Of a DNA stretch of 64,000 bases, positions 37,388 through 45,100 are shown piece after piece. The notes beneath the pieces are model-generated. The model saw only the letters and a program-made list of their open reading frames with translations. It was not told the DNA's origin and did not search any database. Made by a program: the position numbers and the translations under genes. This DNA is from CAZAEL01 sp964484135 (GTDB lineage Bacteria; Elusimicrobiota; Elusimicrobia; FEN-1173). Within the stretch, counting starts at the first letter, position 1; every line of letters begins with the position of its first letter. The DNA is taken from contig CAZAEL010000001.1 of the NCBI GenBank assembly GCA_964484135.1, positions 1 to 64,000 on the forward strand, read 5' to 3'.

Positions 37388-38033
37388 TTTGTCCTTCCCC
37401 ATCCACGAAGGCATGACCACGTTCCCGAGCCACTGGCACCCCGTGGTGGAGGTCACCCAACTGGGTCGGCACGGCATCGAGAACCGGGAGACCCGCAAGG
37501 TGGTCCTGGGCACCCACACCGGCACGCACGTGGACGCGCCGTCCCACTTCATCCCGGGCGGGCCGACCATTGACCGCATCCCCTTGGACAGGCTCATGGG
37601 CCGGGCCGCGGTGGTGGACCTGACCCCCTGCGTGGACCTGCACGAGGTGGGCCTGGCGGAGCTCAAGCGGGCCGTGGGGAACGGGCGGGAATCCATCCTG
37701 CTCCTGCGGTACGACTGGTCCGAGCGTTGGGGCCGGGGCGATTACTACAGCCGGTATCCCTTCCTGTCCCAGGAGGCGGCCCGCTGGCTGGTGGGCCGCG
37801 GTACCCAGGTCCTGGGCATGGACACCCCGTCTCCGGACAACCCCCGCCACGGCTGGCAGACGCCGCTGGATTCCCCCAACCACAAGACGCTCCTGGGCCG
37901 GGGCGTCGTCCTGGTGGAATATCTTTGCCACTTGAAAAAAATCCGTTCCAAAAAGGCGGACTTCTTCGCTTTGCCCCTGAAGATCCGGGACGGGGACGGG
38001 GCGCCGGCCCGCTGCGTGGCCGTCGAGGGCTGA
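37368..38033 (+). CDS. Cyclase-family protein (kynurenine formamidase-like hydrolase)
   Basis: The 221-residue product begins AKRIIDLSFPIHEGMTTFPS and has the family metal site HTGTHVDAPSHF near residues 45-56. The later LGMDTPSPDNPR and PNHKTLLGRGVVLVEYL are also typical. Known members hydrolyse formyl-kynurenine or related amides and lactones, or act in isatin or polyketide routes; no tryptophan-degradation gene is near. It overlaps the VOC gene and stands 11 bases before the ACP gene, so it is part of the acyl-tailoring cassette. It could release, dehydrate or cyclise the acyl group. Confidence 0.85.
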   Translation: MAKRIIDLSFPIHEGMTTFPSHWHPVVEVTQLGRHGIENRETRKVVLGTHTGTHVDAPSHFIPGGPTIDRIPLDRLMGRAAVVDLTPCVDLHEVGLAELKRAVGNGRESILLLRYDWSERWGRGDYYSRYPFLSQEAARWLVGRGTQVLGMDTPSPDNPRHGWQTPLDSPNHKTLLGRGVVLVEYLCHLKKIRSKKADFFALPLKIRDGDGAPARCVAVEG

Positions 38034-38044
38034 AGGGAGGTTTT

Positions 38045-38326
38045 GTGCCGGAGGACATCCGAGACATCGAGAGCTGGCTCCTGGCCTGGTTCGAGAAGCG
38101 CCGGGCCCTGGGGAACAAGAGCGGCCAGGACCCGGCCGCGGTCAATTTTTTCGAGGCGGGGTGGGTGGATTCTTTGCAGGTGATTGAGCTCATCGGCGAC
38201 GTGGAAAAACAATTCAAGATCCGTTTTAAAGCGGACCATTTCCAGGACCGGCGCTTTTCCTCCATCCAGGGGCTGGGGCAGATGGTGCGGGAAATCCAAG
38301 AAGGGGCGAAAGATGGCCGTCAATAA
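38045..38326 (+). CDS. Acyl carrier protein
   Basis: The GTG at 38045, after GGGAGG, gives 93 residues. The four-helix carrier pattern is visible, and the phosphopantetheine site is S43 in WVDSLQVIELIGDVEKQF near residues 40-57. The site replaces the usual DSLD/E tetrad with DSLQ, and the N-terminal half is longer than in FabD-type ACP. No ketosynthase is near, so it is a dedicated carrier for the ligase at 35169 rather than a fatty-acid synthase ACP. Its end overlaps the following methyltransferase by 14 bases. Confidence 0.85.
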   Translation: MPEDIRDIESWLLAWFEKRRALGNKSGQDPAAVNFFEAGWVDSLQVIELIGDVEKQFKIRFKADHFQDRRFSSIQGLGQMVREIQEGAKDGRQ

Positions 38327-38999
38327 GGAATTCAACGCCTGGACCTACGCCCATCTGGTGTCGGCCCGGGACACGGAGCTCCAATGGCCCAGCGAAAGCC
38401 TGATCCGGCTCTTCAAAGGCAAGTACATCCCGGGCGCGGACCAGCGCTACAAAGGAAAGAAAGCGCTGGAGGTGGGCGTGGGGAACGGCAACAACCTGGT
38501 GTTCCTCCATTCCCTGGGGCTGTCCTTGTACGGCACCGAGGTTTCGGCCGCGGTCTGCCGCATGGCGCAAAAGCGACTGGCCCAGATCGGCATCGATGCG
38601 GACCTGCGCGTGGGCACCAACCGCAGGCTGCCCTTCGCCTCCAACACCTTCGACTACCTGGTGTCCTGGTACGTGATCCACTACGAAAAGTCCCTGGGGA
38701 ACATCGAAAAGGCCATCGCCGAGTATAGGCGCGTGCTGAAACCCGGCGGCCGGTTCTTCGTGGCCACCACAGGCCCCGGCCACCTGCTCCTCAAAGGCGC
38801 CAAGAAGGTGTCGCCCCATTTCTACAGGATTCAGAGGAAGGACGACTTTCGTTGCGGGCACATCCATTTCAGTTTCGGGTCCGAGGATTATGCCCGGCGT
38901 TGTTTCGGAAAAAAGTTCAGGGACGTGCGGGTGGGACGGGTGCGGGATTTCATGATGACCGAGACCCTGGACTGGTTTTTGGTCACGGGGGTCAAATGA
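38313..38999 (+). CDS. SAM-dependent methyltransferase
   Basis: The ATG at 38313 gives 228 residues; sequence upstream in this frame overlaps the ACP gene. Motif I is KALEVGVGNGNNLVFLHSLG near 49-68, followed by LYGTEVSAAVCRMAQ, LPFASNTFDYLVSWYVIHY near 105-123 and EYRRVLKPGGRFFVATTGPG near 135-154. These are the four usual blocks of class I enzymes of the Methyltransf_11 type. The target may be the carrier-bound acyl unit or a sugar hydroxyl; context gives no decision. Confidence 0.85.
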   Translation: MAVNKEFNAWTYAHLVSARDTELQWPSESLIRLFKGKYIPGADQRYKGKKALEVGVGNGNNLVFLHSLGLSLYGTEVSAAVCRMAQKRLAQIGIDADLRVGTNRRLPFASNTFDYLVSWYVIHYEKSLGNIEKAIAEYRRVLKPGGRFFVATTGPGHLLLKGAKKVSPHFYRIQRKDDFRCGHIHFSFGSEDYARRCFGKKFRDVRVGRVRDFMMTETLDWFLVTGVK

Positions 39000-39796
39000 A
39001 CCCGGATTATACGGCCGAAGACCTGCACAGTGCCCTGGAACGGGTCGGCGTCCGGCGGGGCGACGTGGCGTTCTCCCATGGAAACGTGGGTTACTTCGGC
39101 GTGCCCGCGGGCGGCCTGTCCCCGGACAACGTGTTCCAGACCGTGTGGGGGGCGTTCCAGGCGGCGCTGGGGCCGGAGGGGACCCTGGTCGTTCCCACCT
39201 TCACCTATTCCTTTTGCCGGGGCGAGATCTTTGACCCGGAGGAGACGCCCTCCGCCTGCGGCCTGTTCACGGAAAAGGTCCGGCGCCTGCCCGGGGCCCG
39301 GCGGTCCGAGGACCCCATCTTTTCCGTGGCCGCGGCCGGCCCTCTGGCCGAGGAGCTGACCCGGGACGCGCCGGAGGATTGCTTCGGCGACAACAGTTTT
39401 TGGGAGCGGTTCCTGAAACGGGACGGCCTTATCTGCAACCTGAATTTTGACGCTGGCTCCACATTCCTCCATTTCGTGGAACGGCGGTTGAAGGTGCCGT
39501 ACCGGTTCCTCAAGCGTTTTCCCGGTACCCTGCGCCGGCGGGGGGTGGAACGGCCGGCCGCGGGCATCCATTTCTGCCATGACCTGTCGGACCCGGACAC
39601 CGAGGCCAGCTTCGAGCTGTTCGACCGGCTGGGCCGGGCCCAGGGGGTGGTGAAAACCGTTCCCGTGGGGCGTGGCTCCGTGGTGGCGTTGCGGGCGAAG
39701 GCCGCGTACGAATTGATGCAGCGTGAGATCCAAAGGTTTCCGGACCTGCTGATCGCGGCCGGCAAACGGCATTTGGCGGAGGGGAAGGCGCGATGA
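38996..39796 (+). CDS. AAC(3)-fold acyltransferase (aminoglycoside N3-acetyltransferase family)
   Basis: The 266-residue protein starts inside the methyltransferase stop (ATGA). The N-terminal motif GDVAFSHGNVGYFGVPAGGL and GPEGTLVVPTFTYSF near 61-75 are diagnostic for the Antibiotic_NAT family; GLFTEKVRRLPGARRSEDPI follows. In true resistance enzymes the first motif reads HSSL; here it is SHGN, as in members found in polysaccharide clusters. I infer that it moves an acyl group, perhaps from the ACP product, to an amino sugar. It is not evidence of antibiotic resistance. Confidence 0.82.
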   Translation: MNPDYTAEDLHSALERVGVRRGDVAFSHGNVGYFGVPAGGLSPDNVFQTVWGAFQAALGPEGTLVVPTFTYSFCRGEIFDPEETPSACGLFTEKVRRLPGARRSEDPIFSVAAAGPLAEELTRDAPEDCFGDNSFWERFLKRDGLICNLNFDAGSTFLHFVERRLKVPYRFLKRFPGTLRRRGVERPAAGIHFCHDLSDPDTEASFELFDRLGRAQGVVKTVPVGRGSVVALRAKAAYELMQREIQRFPDLLIAAGKRHLAEGKAR

Positions 39797-41118
39797 CGTC
39801 CTTGAAGAAAATCGTGGAGGAGCTTTACCCTCTTCATCGCACCCTGGTGTCCGACGGCACGGACCGGGCCCTGGAGATCATCGGCGCCCATTTCCCGGCA
39901 CAGGGCGGATACGGGATGGAGACCTATCCTCCGGGGGAGCCGGCCTGGACCTGGACCCTGCCGGAGCGGTACGTGGTGCACGAGGCCTATTTGGAGATGG
40001 AGGGTGGGAAACGGGTGGTGGATTTCCGCGACAACCCCCTGCACCTGGTGTCCTACTCCTTGCCCGTGGATCAGGTGTTGAGCTGGGCGGAGCTGGCGCC
40101 CCGCCTGCATTTTTCCGAGAAACGGCCCCAAGCCATCCCCTGGGAGTTCAAATATTACGAGCGGAGCTGGGGTTTTTGCCTGCCCAAGGTCCAATACGAC
40201 GCCCTGCCCCGGGACAAAAAGTACAGGGCCGTGATCCGGTCCGAGTTCGTCAAGGACCCGGCACAAGGGCTCCGCGTCGGGCGCGGCCTGCTGGCGCCCG
40301 GCGGCGGCGCGGACCCGGCTTTCGGCGAGTTCCTGTACTGCGCCAACGTCTGCCACCCGTACCAGGTCAACGACAGCATCACGGGCGTGGCCGTGGCCCT
40401 GGAGGTGGCGCGGCGGCTGGCGGAGAAGCCCCTGCCGCCCCATTCCATGGCCGTGCGTTTCCTGTTCTGTCCGGAGACCATCGGCAGCGTGGCGTACCTG
40501 TCCCGGCACGAGGACCTGATCCCACGCTTTCGCGGCGGCCTGTACTGCGAGATGTGCGGCCACCGCAACAGCCTGCTCCTGCAGCACACCCTGGAGGACG
40601 ACCATCCCCTGGACCGGGCGGCCCGGGCCGCGCTCCGGGCCCAAGGCAAGCCCTTCCGGGAGGTCCGCTTCGCCGAAGGGCCGGTGAACGACGAGTTCGT
40701 CATGAGCAGCCCGGGCGTGGAGGTCCCGGCCATCTCCCTGTCCCGCTGGCCCTACGACGAATACCACACCAGCGACGACAACCCGTCCATCGTCCATGAG
40801 GACATGCTGCAAGAGACAGCGGACGCGATCGAGGACATCGTCCGCGCCTTCGCCTCAGACTTCGTGCCCCGCGCCCGGGTCAAGGGGCCCATCTTCCTGA
40901 GCCGGTACGGCTTGTGGGTGGACTGGCGGGTGAACAAAAAATTGAACGCGGCCCTGGACCAGGTCCTGGCCCGGCTCAACGGGCGCCATTCGGTTTCCGA
41001 GATCGCGGAGGCCGCGGGCCTGGAATACGGCGAAACGCGGTCTTACATCGAGAAGTTCATCTCCCACGGGCTGGTGGAGGCGTTGCCCCTGCCGCCGCGT
41101 CGGGGCGGGAGCCGCTGA
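39793..41118 (+). CDS. DUF4910-type zinc aminopeptidase-like protein with C-terminal winged helix
   Basis: The 441-residue product resembles the DUF4910 peptidase group. Metal ligands of an M28-like fold are visible: His and Asp in CHPYQVNDSITGVAVALEVA near 194-213, Glu in FLFCPETIGSVAYLSRHEDL, and His in WPYDEYHTSDDNP near 319-331. After about 375, a winged-helix-like part (HSVSEIAEAAGLEYGETRSY) follows. It overlaps its neighbours on both sides by four and one bases. Proteins of this type recur in surface-glycan loci, where they may cleave amide bonds on sugars; their reaction is not known to me. Confidence 0.78.
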   Translation: MTSLKKIVEELYPLHRTLVSDGTDRALEIIGAHFPAQGGYGMETYPPGEPAWTWTLPERYVVHEAYLEMEGGKRVVDFRDNPLHLVSYSLPVDQVLSWAELAPRLHFSEKRPQAIPWEFKYYERSWGFCLPKVQYDALPRDKKYRAVIRSEFVKDPAQGLRVGRGLLAPGGGADPAFGEFLYCANVCHPYQVNDSITGVAVALEVARRLAEKPLPPHSMAVRFLFCPETIGSVAYLSRHEDLIPRFRGGLYCEMCGHRNSLLLQHTLEDDHPLDRAARAALRAQGKPFREVRFAEGPVNDEFVMSSPGVEVPAISLSRWPYDEYHTSDDNPSIVHEDMLQETADAIEDIVRAFASDFVPRARVKGPIFLSRYGLWVDWRVNKKLNAALDQVLARLNGRHSVSEIAEAAGLEYGETRSYIEKFISHGLVEALPLPPRRGGSR

Positions 41119-42848
41119 TGTTCCTGGCCGTCACCGCGCTGGAAGAATTCTGGGACCCGGCCCAGGACATGCTGTTCCTGGGCCCCTGGTGCCTGCGGCA
41201 CGACCGCCGGGCCCGCTGGCCCAAGGCCCAGCCGCGCGTGCTGCCCAACCCCTGGCGGGACCGGGAGCGGTTCGGCCAAGCCGTGGCCTATTGCCGGGAC
41301 ACGGCCGAGCGCCTTTTGCAGGGACTCGCCGAGAGACTGAACGCGGCGTTGGGCCTGTCCCGCGAAACGCGGTACTGGCGCACCCTCCTGGGCCTGTGGC
41401 TGACGTACCACGTCCAGCAGACGTACGACCACTACGCGCACCTGCAGGACGCGCTGAAGGCCCATCCGGGCCTGGCCACCCTGCGGCTGGACCCTTCGTC
41501 CCATGTGACGCCCTGGGACGGGTCCGACTTCATGCGCCTGAGCCTGGAGGACGCGTACCATCTGCAGATCTATTCCCACGTCCTGTCCCATCTGCTGCCC
41601 GGCTCCCCGACGCGGGCCCTGGAACAGGGGGCCGCAGGCGCGGGCCGCTCTTCCCGCGGCCTGCCCCGTTTTTTCCGTCGTTGTCTGTGGAGCGCGGGCG
41701 GTCTGCGGAACGGCGCGGGGGCGGTGTGGACCTATGATCTCTATCTTCGGCCCTGGGAAGAAGGGGAGCTGGCGTTGAGAACGGGGTTTCGCGTCCGGCC
41801 CTTTTGCGAAGAACTGCCGGCAAAACCGGGGCCCGTGGAACCGAGCCCCCACCGGGCCGGGCTCAAGGATTTGCCGGCCCGGGACGAGTTTGAGAAAATC
41901 CTGGTGTCCGGCCTGCCCCGACATCTGCCTTGCCTCTATTTGGAGGGTTTCCCCGCGGCCCGGGACTTCGTCCAAGGCATCCTTCGGAAAGGGGCGCCCG
42001 CGGCCATCGCCACGGCCGGCCAATGGGACGGCAGCGAGGCCCTGAAGTTCCTGGCCGCGGAGGCGGCGGAGCGAGGGACCCGGCTCCTGTCCCTGCAGCA
42101 CGGCGGCGGGTACGGTTTTTTGAAATACGCGCCCGCGGAGGAATTCGAGCGGGCCATATCGGACCGGTTCTACGCCTGGGGATGGGCGGGTCTGGCCCAG
42201 GACCCGAAAGTGAAGGACCTGCCCCATCCCAAGGTGTCCAGGCCCCTGTCCCCCGATCCCGCGGGCCACGTGCTCCTGGTGTCGTCCCTGGAGCCCAGGC
42301 ACAACATCCGGCTGGGCCGGGGCCCGCTGGGCGACCAGGGGGAGGAATATCTGGAGTGGCAGACGGGGTTCATCGCGGCGCTGTCCCCGGAAACGCGGGC
42401 GTCCCTCTTGGTGCGCGCCTACGCCGTGGACTACGGCTGGGGCCAGGCGTCGCGGCTGAGGGACCGTTTCCCGGGCCTGCGCCTGGACTCGCCCGACGCG
42501 CCCTTCCGGAAAAGCCTGGGGCGGTCCCGCCTGGCGGTGTTCGACCACCCCGGCACCACCTGGCTGGAGGCCCTGGCCGCGGGCGTGCCCTGCCTGGCCT
42601 TTTGGGACCAGCGCTATTGGGAGCTGCGCGACGGGGCCCGGCCCTTTTTGCGGCGGCTCCGCGACGCGGGCCTGTGGCACGATTCCCCGGAGTCGGCCGC
42701 GGCCCGCCTCGAGGCCGTTCGGAAAGACCCGCAAGACTGGTGGGCGTCGCCGACCGTGTCCGCGGCGCGGGAGGCTTTCGTGGAGACCTTCGCCCGGGGC
42801 AGCGCGCGCTGGGCCGAGGCCTGGGCCCGGGAGTGGGCGTCCCTGTGA
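41118..42848 (+). CDS. LIC12162-type putative transferase of O-antigen loci
   Basis: The ATG at 41118 shares its A with the preceding stop (TGATG) and gives 576 residues. The N-terminus MFLAVTALEEFWDPAQDMLF and LGPWCLRHDRRARWPKAQPR match the pattern of the LIC12162 family, about 600-residue proteins first noted in Leptospira O-antigen clusters. The C-terminal half looks like a GT-B domain: GTRLLSLQHGGGYGFLKYAP near 333-352 and the SRLAVFDHPGTTWLEALAAG segment near 471-490. Function is not established; a glycosyl- or phosphotransferase is likely. Confidence 0.78.
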   Translation: MFLAVTALEEFWDPAQDMLFLGPWCLRHDRRARWPKAQPRVLPNPWRDRERFGQAVAYCRDTAERLLQGLAERLNAALGLSRETRYWRTLLGLWLTYHVQQTYDHYAHLQDALKAHPGLATLRLDPSSHVTPWDGSDFMRLSLEDAYHLQIYSHVLSHLLPGSPTRALEQGAAGAGRSSRGLPRFFRRCLWSAGGLRNGAGAVWTYDLYLRPWEEGELALRTGFRVRPFCEELPAKPGPVEPSPHRAGLKDLPARDEFEKILVSGLPRHLPCLYLEGFPAARDFVQGILRKGAPAAIATAGQWDGSEALKFLAAEAAERGTRLLSLQHGGGYGFLKYAPAEEFERAISDRFYAWGWAGLAQDPKVKDLPHPKVSRPLSPDPAGHVLLVSSLEPRHNIRLGRGPLGDQGEEYLEWQTGFIAALSPETRASLLVRAYAVDYGWGQASRLRDRFPGLRLDSPDAPFRKSLGRSRLAVFDHPGTTWLEALAAGVPCLAFWDQRYWELRDGARPFLRRLRDAGLWHDSPESAAARLEAVRKDPQDWWASPTVSAAREAFVETFARGSARWAEAWAREWASL

Positions 42849-43561
42849 ATCCATCGGTCAGCGTGATCATGGCCGCGTACAACCAGGCGGACTTTTTGGA
42901 GGAAGCCCTCCAGAGCCTCCTGGCCCAAACTTTGAACAGGTCCCAATTCGAGATCCTGGTGGTGGACGACGGCTCCACGGACCGCACCGCGGAGGTCCTT
43001 TCCAAACACCGGAAGGACGTCGTGGCGATCCGAAAGGAGCACAGCGGCCTGGCGGACACCTGCAACCGGGGCCTCGCCCGGGCCCGGGGCGAGTACGTGG
43101 TGCGCGTGGATTCGGACGACGCGGCGGAGCCGGAGTTGCTGGCCCTGGGAAAGGCGGCGCTGGACCAAGACCCCGGCGCGGTCTGCGTGTTTTCGGACCG
43201 GTGGGAGGCGGGGCCCCGGGGCGCGCGCCGCGCGGGCGCGGATCCGCGCAACATTTATGAACAGGTGGCCTGCGGGGTCATGATGCGCCGGAACGCGGTG
43301 CTGGAGGCGGGCGGGTTCCGCCCCCTTTTTTGGGAGGAGTACGACCTGTTCCTTCGGCTCAAGCAGAAAGGGGGATTTTCGTACATCCCCCGGCCCCTGT
43401 ACCGCTATCGAATCCATCCGGGAGGCATGACCCAGGACCCCGCGGCCCGGCGCCGGGGCTGGGAGGAGCTCATCGCCCGATGGGGGCTGGAGGCGCTGCG
43501 GGCCGCGGGCAGCCATCCGGAGATGGAACAGGTCGCGCGGGAAAAAGGGGTGCGTTCATGA
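42845..43561 (+). CDS. Glycosyltransferase family 2
   Basis: The GTG at 42845 overlaps the preceding stop (GTGA) and gives 238 residues. The GT-A fold starts PSVSVIMAAYNQADFLEEAL, has ILVVDDGSTDRTAEVL near 38-53 with the nucleotide-binding Asp pair, and the DXD-type motif in YVVRVDSDDAAEPELL near 87-102. The acceptor region shows ACGVMMRRNAVLEAGGFRP and EEYDLFLRLKQ. It is a cytoplasmic or membrane-associated transferase that adds one sugar of the repeat; identity unknown. Confidence 0.88.
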   Translation: MNPSVSVIMAAYNQADFLEEALQSLLAQTLNRSQFEILVVDDGSTDRTAEVLSKHRKDVVAIRKEHSGLADTCNRGLARARGEYVVRVDSDDAAEPELLALGKAALDQDPGAVCVFSDRWEAGPRGARRAGADPRNIYEQVACGVMMRRNAVLEAGGFRPLFWEEYDLFLRLKQKGGFSYIPRPLYRYRIHPGGMTQDPAARRRGWEELIARWGLEALRAAGSHPEMEQVAREKGVRS

Positions 43562-44373
43562 AAAGGCATGTGACCGTGATCGCGGAGATCGGGGAGAACC
43601 ACGTGGGGGACATGGAGCGGGCCAAGGAAATGGTGCGGGCCGCGGCCCGGGCCGGGGCGGACATTGTGAAGTTCCAGTCCTACCGGGCCGAGGACGTGGC
43701 GCCCGACGACCCGGAGAAGGAGTGGTTCGCCAAGGTCCAGCTCTCGGACGAGGCCCACGCGTCCCTCAAGGCCCTGGCGGAGCAAGAGGGTGTGGAGTTC
43801 CTGAGCGCGCCCTTCACCCTGGAGAGGGCCCGTTTCCTCTGCGAAACATTGGGCCTGAAAAAGATCAAGATCGGTTCCTCTGAAATGTTGAACACGAGGC
43901 TTTTGGACTACGTGGCGCGCCGGGCCCGCACCGTGTACCTGTCCACGGGCCTGGCCACCCTGGCGGAGGTGCGCCGGGCCGTGGCCCGCCTGAAGCCCGT
44001 GAAGGACCTTTGCCTGCTCCACTGCGTGACCCAGTACCCCACCCGGCCGGAGGACGCCAACCTGTTGGCCATCCCCCTGCTCAAGCGGGCCTTTCCCCGC
44101 TGCCGCGTGGGCTATTCCGACCACACCCTGGGCATCCGCGCCGCGGTGGCGTCCGCGGCCCTGGGCGCGGAGGTGATCGAAAAACATTTCACCCTGGACA
44201 AGTCCCTGCCGGGCACGGACCACGTGTTGTCCGCGGACCCGGAGGAGCTGAAGACCCTGGTGCGGGAGGTCCGCGCCCTGGAGGTCCTCCTGGGCCGCCC
44301 CGAGAAAAAGCCCGTGGCCGGGGAAAGGGCCATCAAAAAATTCGTCCGGTCCCGATTTCCCAAAACGCGGTGA
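43558..44373 (+). CDS. NeuB-family nonulosonate synthase lacking the SAF domain
   Basis: NeuB enzymes condense phosphoenolpyruvate with a hexosamine to give sialic, legionaminic or pseudaminic acid. The TIM barrel is complete: VIAEIGENHVGDMERAKEMV near 7-26, DIVKFQSYRAEDV, KIGSSEMLNTRLLDYVA, LSTGLATLAEVRRAV, CVTQYPTRPEDANL and YSDHTLGIRAAVASAALGAE. HFTLDKSLPGTDHVLSADPE near 216-235 is also present. At 271 residues it ends after the barrel; the antifreeze-like SAF domain of about 60 residues that completes the active site across the dimer is missing, and the next gene starts four bases later. Confidence 0.85.
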   Translation: MKRHVTVIAEIGENHVGDMERAKEMVRAAARAGADIVKFQSYRAEDVAPDDPEKEWFAKVQLSDEAHASLKALAEQEGVEFLSAPFTLERARFLCETLGLKKIKIGSSEMLNTRLLDYVARRARTVYLSTGLATLAEVRRAVARLKPVKDLCLLHCVTQYPTRPEDANLLAIPLLKRAFPRCRVGYSDHTLGIRAAVASAALGAEVIEKHFTLDKSLPGTDHVLSADPEELKTLVREVRALEVLLGRPEKKPVAGERAIKKFVRSRFPKTR

Positions 44374-44377
44374 GCCG

Positions 44378-45100
44378 ATGACGAAAGCCGGTGGAAAGGT
44401 GGTGGCCCTGGTGCAGGCGCGCATGGGGTCCCGTCGTTTTCCGGGCAAGATGACCCAACGCCTGGGGCCGTATCCCCTCATCCGGTGGGTTTTGGAGCGC
44501 GTGCGCCGGTGCCGGCGGGTGGATGAAGCGGTCCTGGCCACCTCCACGGACCCGGCCAACGACGTTCTGGAGCGGGAGGCCCGGGACCTGGGGCTGAGCG
44601 CGTACCGCGGGGCGGAGGAGGACGTGCTGGACCGGTTCCTCCGGGCCGCGTCAGCCCACGGGGCCGGGCACGTGGTGCGGGTCTGCGCGGACAACCCCTT
44701 TGTGGCGCCGGAGGAGGTGGACCGCCTGGTGGATTTTTATCGGCGGGAGGGACCGGATTACGCCTTCAACCACGTGCCCCGCATGGACAACCGATACCCG
44801 GACGGCTTGGGCGCGGAGATGCTCTCCTTTCCCTTGTTGAAACAGCTGGGCCGGCTGGCCGCGGAGCCCCGCCACCGGGAGCACGCGACCCTTTATTTGT
44901 GGGACCACGCGGACCAATTCCGCCTGGCCACCTTTCCGGCGCCGACGGACATCGCGGGCCCGGAGGTGAAGCTGGACGTGGACAGGCCCGAGGACTTGGA
45001 GCGCCTGTCCCGCCTGCCCTGCGCCGCGGACATCGGGGCCCCGGCCCGAGTGGTGGTGCGGGACTACAAGGCCTTGTACGGCGGGGAGAAAAAAACGTGA
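44378..45100 (+). CDS. SpsF-type cytidylyltransferase
   Basis: A 240-residue nucleotidyltransferase beginning VVALVQARMGSRRFPGKMTQ, the SpsF variant of the CMP-sugar synthetase fold. DEAVLATSTDPANDVLE, YRGAEEDVLDRFLRAASAHG and VVRVCADNPFVAPEEVDRL near 98-116 are all family motifs. Together with the NeuB-like gene four bases upstream it fits activation of a nonulosonic acid or similar sugar with CTP. The stop overlaps the next methyltransferase (GTGA). Confidence 0.87.
   Translation: MTKAGGKVVALVQARMGSRRFPGKMTQRLGPYPLIRWVLERVRRCRRVDEAVLATSTDPANDVLEREARDLGLSAYRGAEEDVLDRFLRAASAHGAGHVVRVCADNPFVAPEEVDRLVDFYRREGPDYAFNHVPRMDNRYPDGLGAEMLSFPLLKQLGRLAAEPRHREHATLYLWDHADQFRLATFPAPTDIAGPEVKLDVDRPEDLERLSRLPCAADIGAPARVVVRDYKALYGGEKKT

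Noticed and set aside
38996..39796. Antibiotic resistance by the AAC(3)-like gene
   Set aside because: The key motif is SHGN instead of HSSL, and the gene is fixed in a glycan operon with four-base overlaps; a sugar acyltransferase is far more likely.
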